Below, piece by piece: positions 6,489 through 6,883 of a stretch of 6,883 nucleotides of DNA. The notes beneath the pieces were generated by a model that searched no databases, had not been told where the DNA came from, and saw nothing but the letters and a program-made list of their open reading frames with translations. The translations under genes were made by a program, and so were the position numbers. Position 1 is the stretch's first letter. Each line of letters begins with the position of its first letter. Origin of the DNA: JAZLDV01 sp045614925 (GTDB lineage Bacteria > Bacillota_I > Bacilli_A > Erysipelotrichales > Coprobacillaceae); contig JAZLDV010000086.1 of assembly GCA_045614925.1 (NCBI GenBank), positions 1-6,883 on the forward strand. Direction: 5' to 3'.

Positions 6489-6883
6489 ATGAAAAATAAA
6501 AAAATGTTTTATATTGTTAGTTGTTTGATTGCTATAGTATTAACTTTTATTTTGATTTTTTATGCACAAAAAAATTCAGATGTTTCTGTTCCTCATCAAA
6601 ATAGTGGTGATGAGTTAAATAATAATGAAGGAAATAAAGATAAAGTAGATATAGATTCAGATAAATTAATTGATTCAATTACCGATCATGTTCCAGATGA
6701 TTCTGAAAATGATGATGAAGTAGATAGTAATGATGATGATGAAAGTATGGATTATTCAGATTTAGATGATGAAGATGAAGAAAATAATGAAAATCAAAAT
6801 AGTTCAAATTCTAACAACGGAGAAAACGACTCAAATGTAAATAACAATAATAACAATAACAACAATAACAACAATAACAATAA
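6489..6883 (+). CDS. Membrane-anchored or secreted protein with acidic, Asn-rich linker (3' end outside window)
   Basis: ATG 6489 lies 7 nt after GGAGG (6477-6481), and the frame stays open for 131 codons to the window edge. Residues 1-5 (MKNKK) are basic. Residues 6-26 are one hydrophobic segment, more likely an uncleaved anchor than a signal peptide because FYA precedes the possible cut at Q27. Residues 31-115 are hydrophilic and strongly acidic, with runs such as NDDDE (81-85) and DDEDEE (93-98). From residue 118 the visible protein is all asparagine. Such a stretch is typical of a flexible stalk that carries an extracellular domain beyond the envelope; that domain, if present, lies outside the window, so no function is assigned. 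C12 in IVSC sits at the start, not the end, of the hydrophobic core, so a lipoprotein is unlikely. A terminator and a separate promoter lie between it and the peptide gene. Confidence 0.8.
   Translation, partial: MKNKKMFYIVSCLIAIVLTFILIFYAQKNSDVSVPHQNSGDELNNNEGNKDKVDIDSDKLIDSITDHVPDDSENDDEVDSNDDDESMDYSDLDDEDEENNENQNSSNSNNGENDSNVNNNNNNNNNNNNNN
6840..6883 (+). repeat. AAT/AAC trinucleotide repeat encoding polyasparagine
   Basis: The last 44 bases consist only of AAT and AAC codons in the frame of the preceding gene, 14 complete asparagine codons plus two bases. The run reaches the window edge. Gain or loss of whole triplets here would change linker length without breaking the frame. Confidence 0.95.

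Noticed and set aside
6516..6527. IVSC in the membrane protein as a lipoprotein lipobox
   Set aside because: The cysteine lies at the beginning of the hydrophobic core rather than at its end, leaving too short a core before it.

Overview
The window is about 30% G+C, with A/T-ending codons, strong AGGAGG-type ribosome sites and simple sigma-A promoters. Together with choline-binding-type cell-wall repeats and a very large secreted multi-module glycosidase, this suggests a low-GC Firmicute of the animal gut, such as Erysipelotrichia/Coprobacillaceae or a related Clostridium-like lineage. That placement is inferred from style; no taxonomic marker is present.

Layout, all on the + strand. (1) Positions 2-382 hold the 3' end of a gene for a surface protein that ends in cell-wall-binding repeats, closed by an intrinsic terminator (389-419). 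(2) Two possible sigma-A promoters (418-446 and 452-480) lead into one 1838-codon gene (518-6034). Its product is an exported, clan GH-D (GH36-like) glycoside hydrolase with four F5/8 type C (CBM32-like) modules, an Ig-like module, a LamG/concanavalin-like module and an unassigned C-terminal region. A strong terminator (6041-6077) ends it. (3) A well-formed promoter (6090-6118) and a leader of about 93 nt precede a 45-codon gene (6218-6355) for an acidic Gly/Asp-rich peptide with a leader-like N-terminus. It has its own terminator (6378-6410). (4) A further promoter (6434-6462) precedes a membrane-anchored or secreted protein with a long acidic, Asn-rich tail (6489 to the window end, 3' incomplete).

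Each gene therefore appears to be its own transcription unit. The first two fit a shared extracellular role in wall-attached and secreted glycan degradation, with the large enzyme probably acting on complex host or plant alpha-linked galactosyl-type glycans while its lectin-like modules hold it on the substrate. The most unusual item is the 45-residue peptide. It was recognised here only by its shape, lies next to an acidic surface protein, and has no obvious modifying enzyme in the window. No RNA genes, insertion sequences, CRISPR arrays or phage genes were seen.
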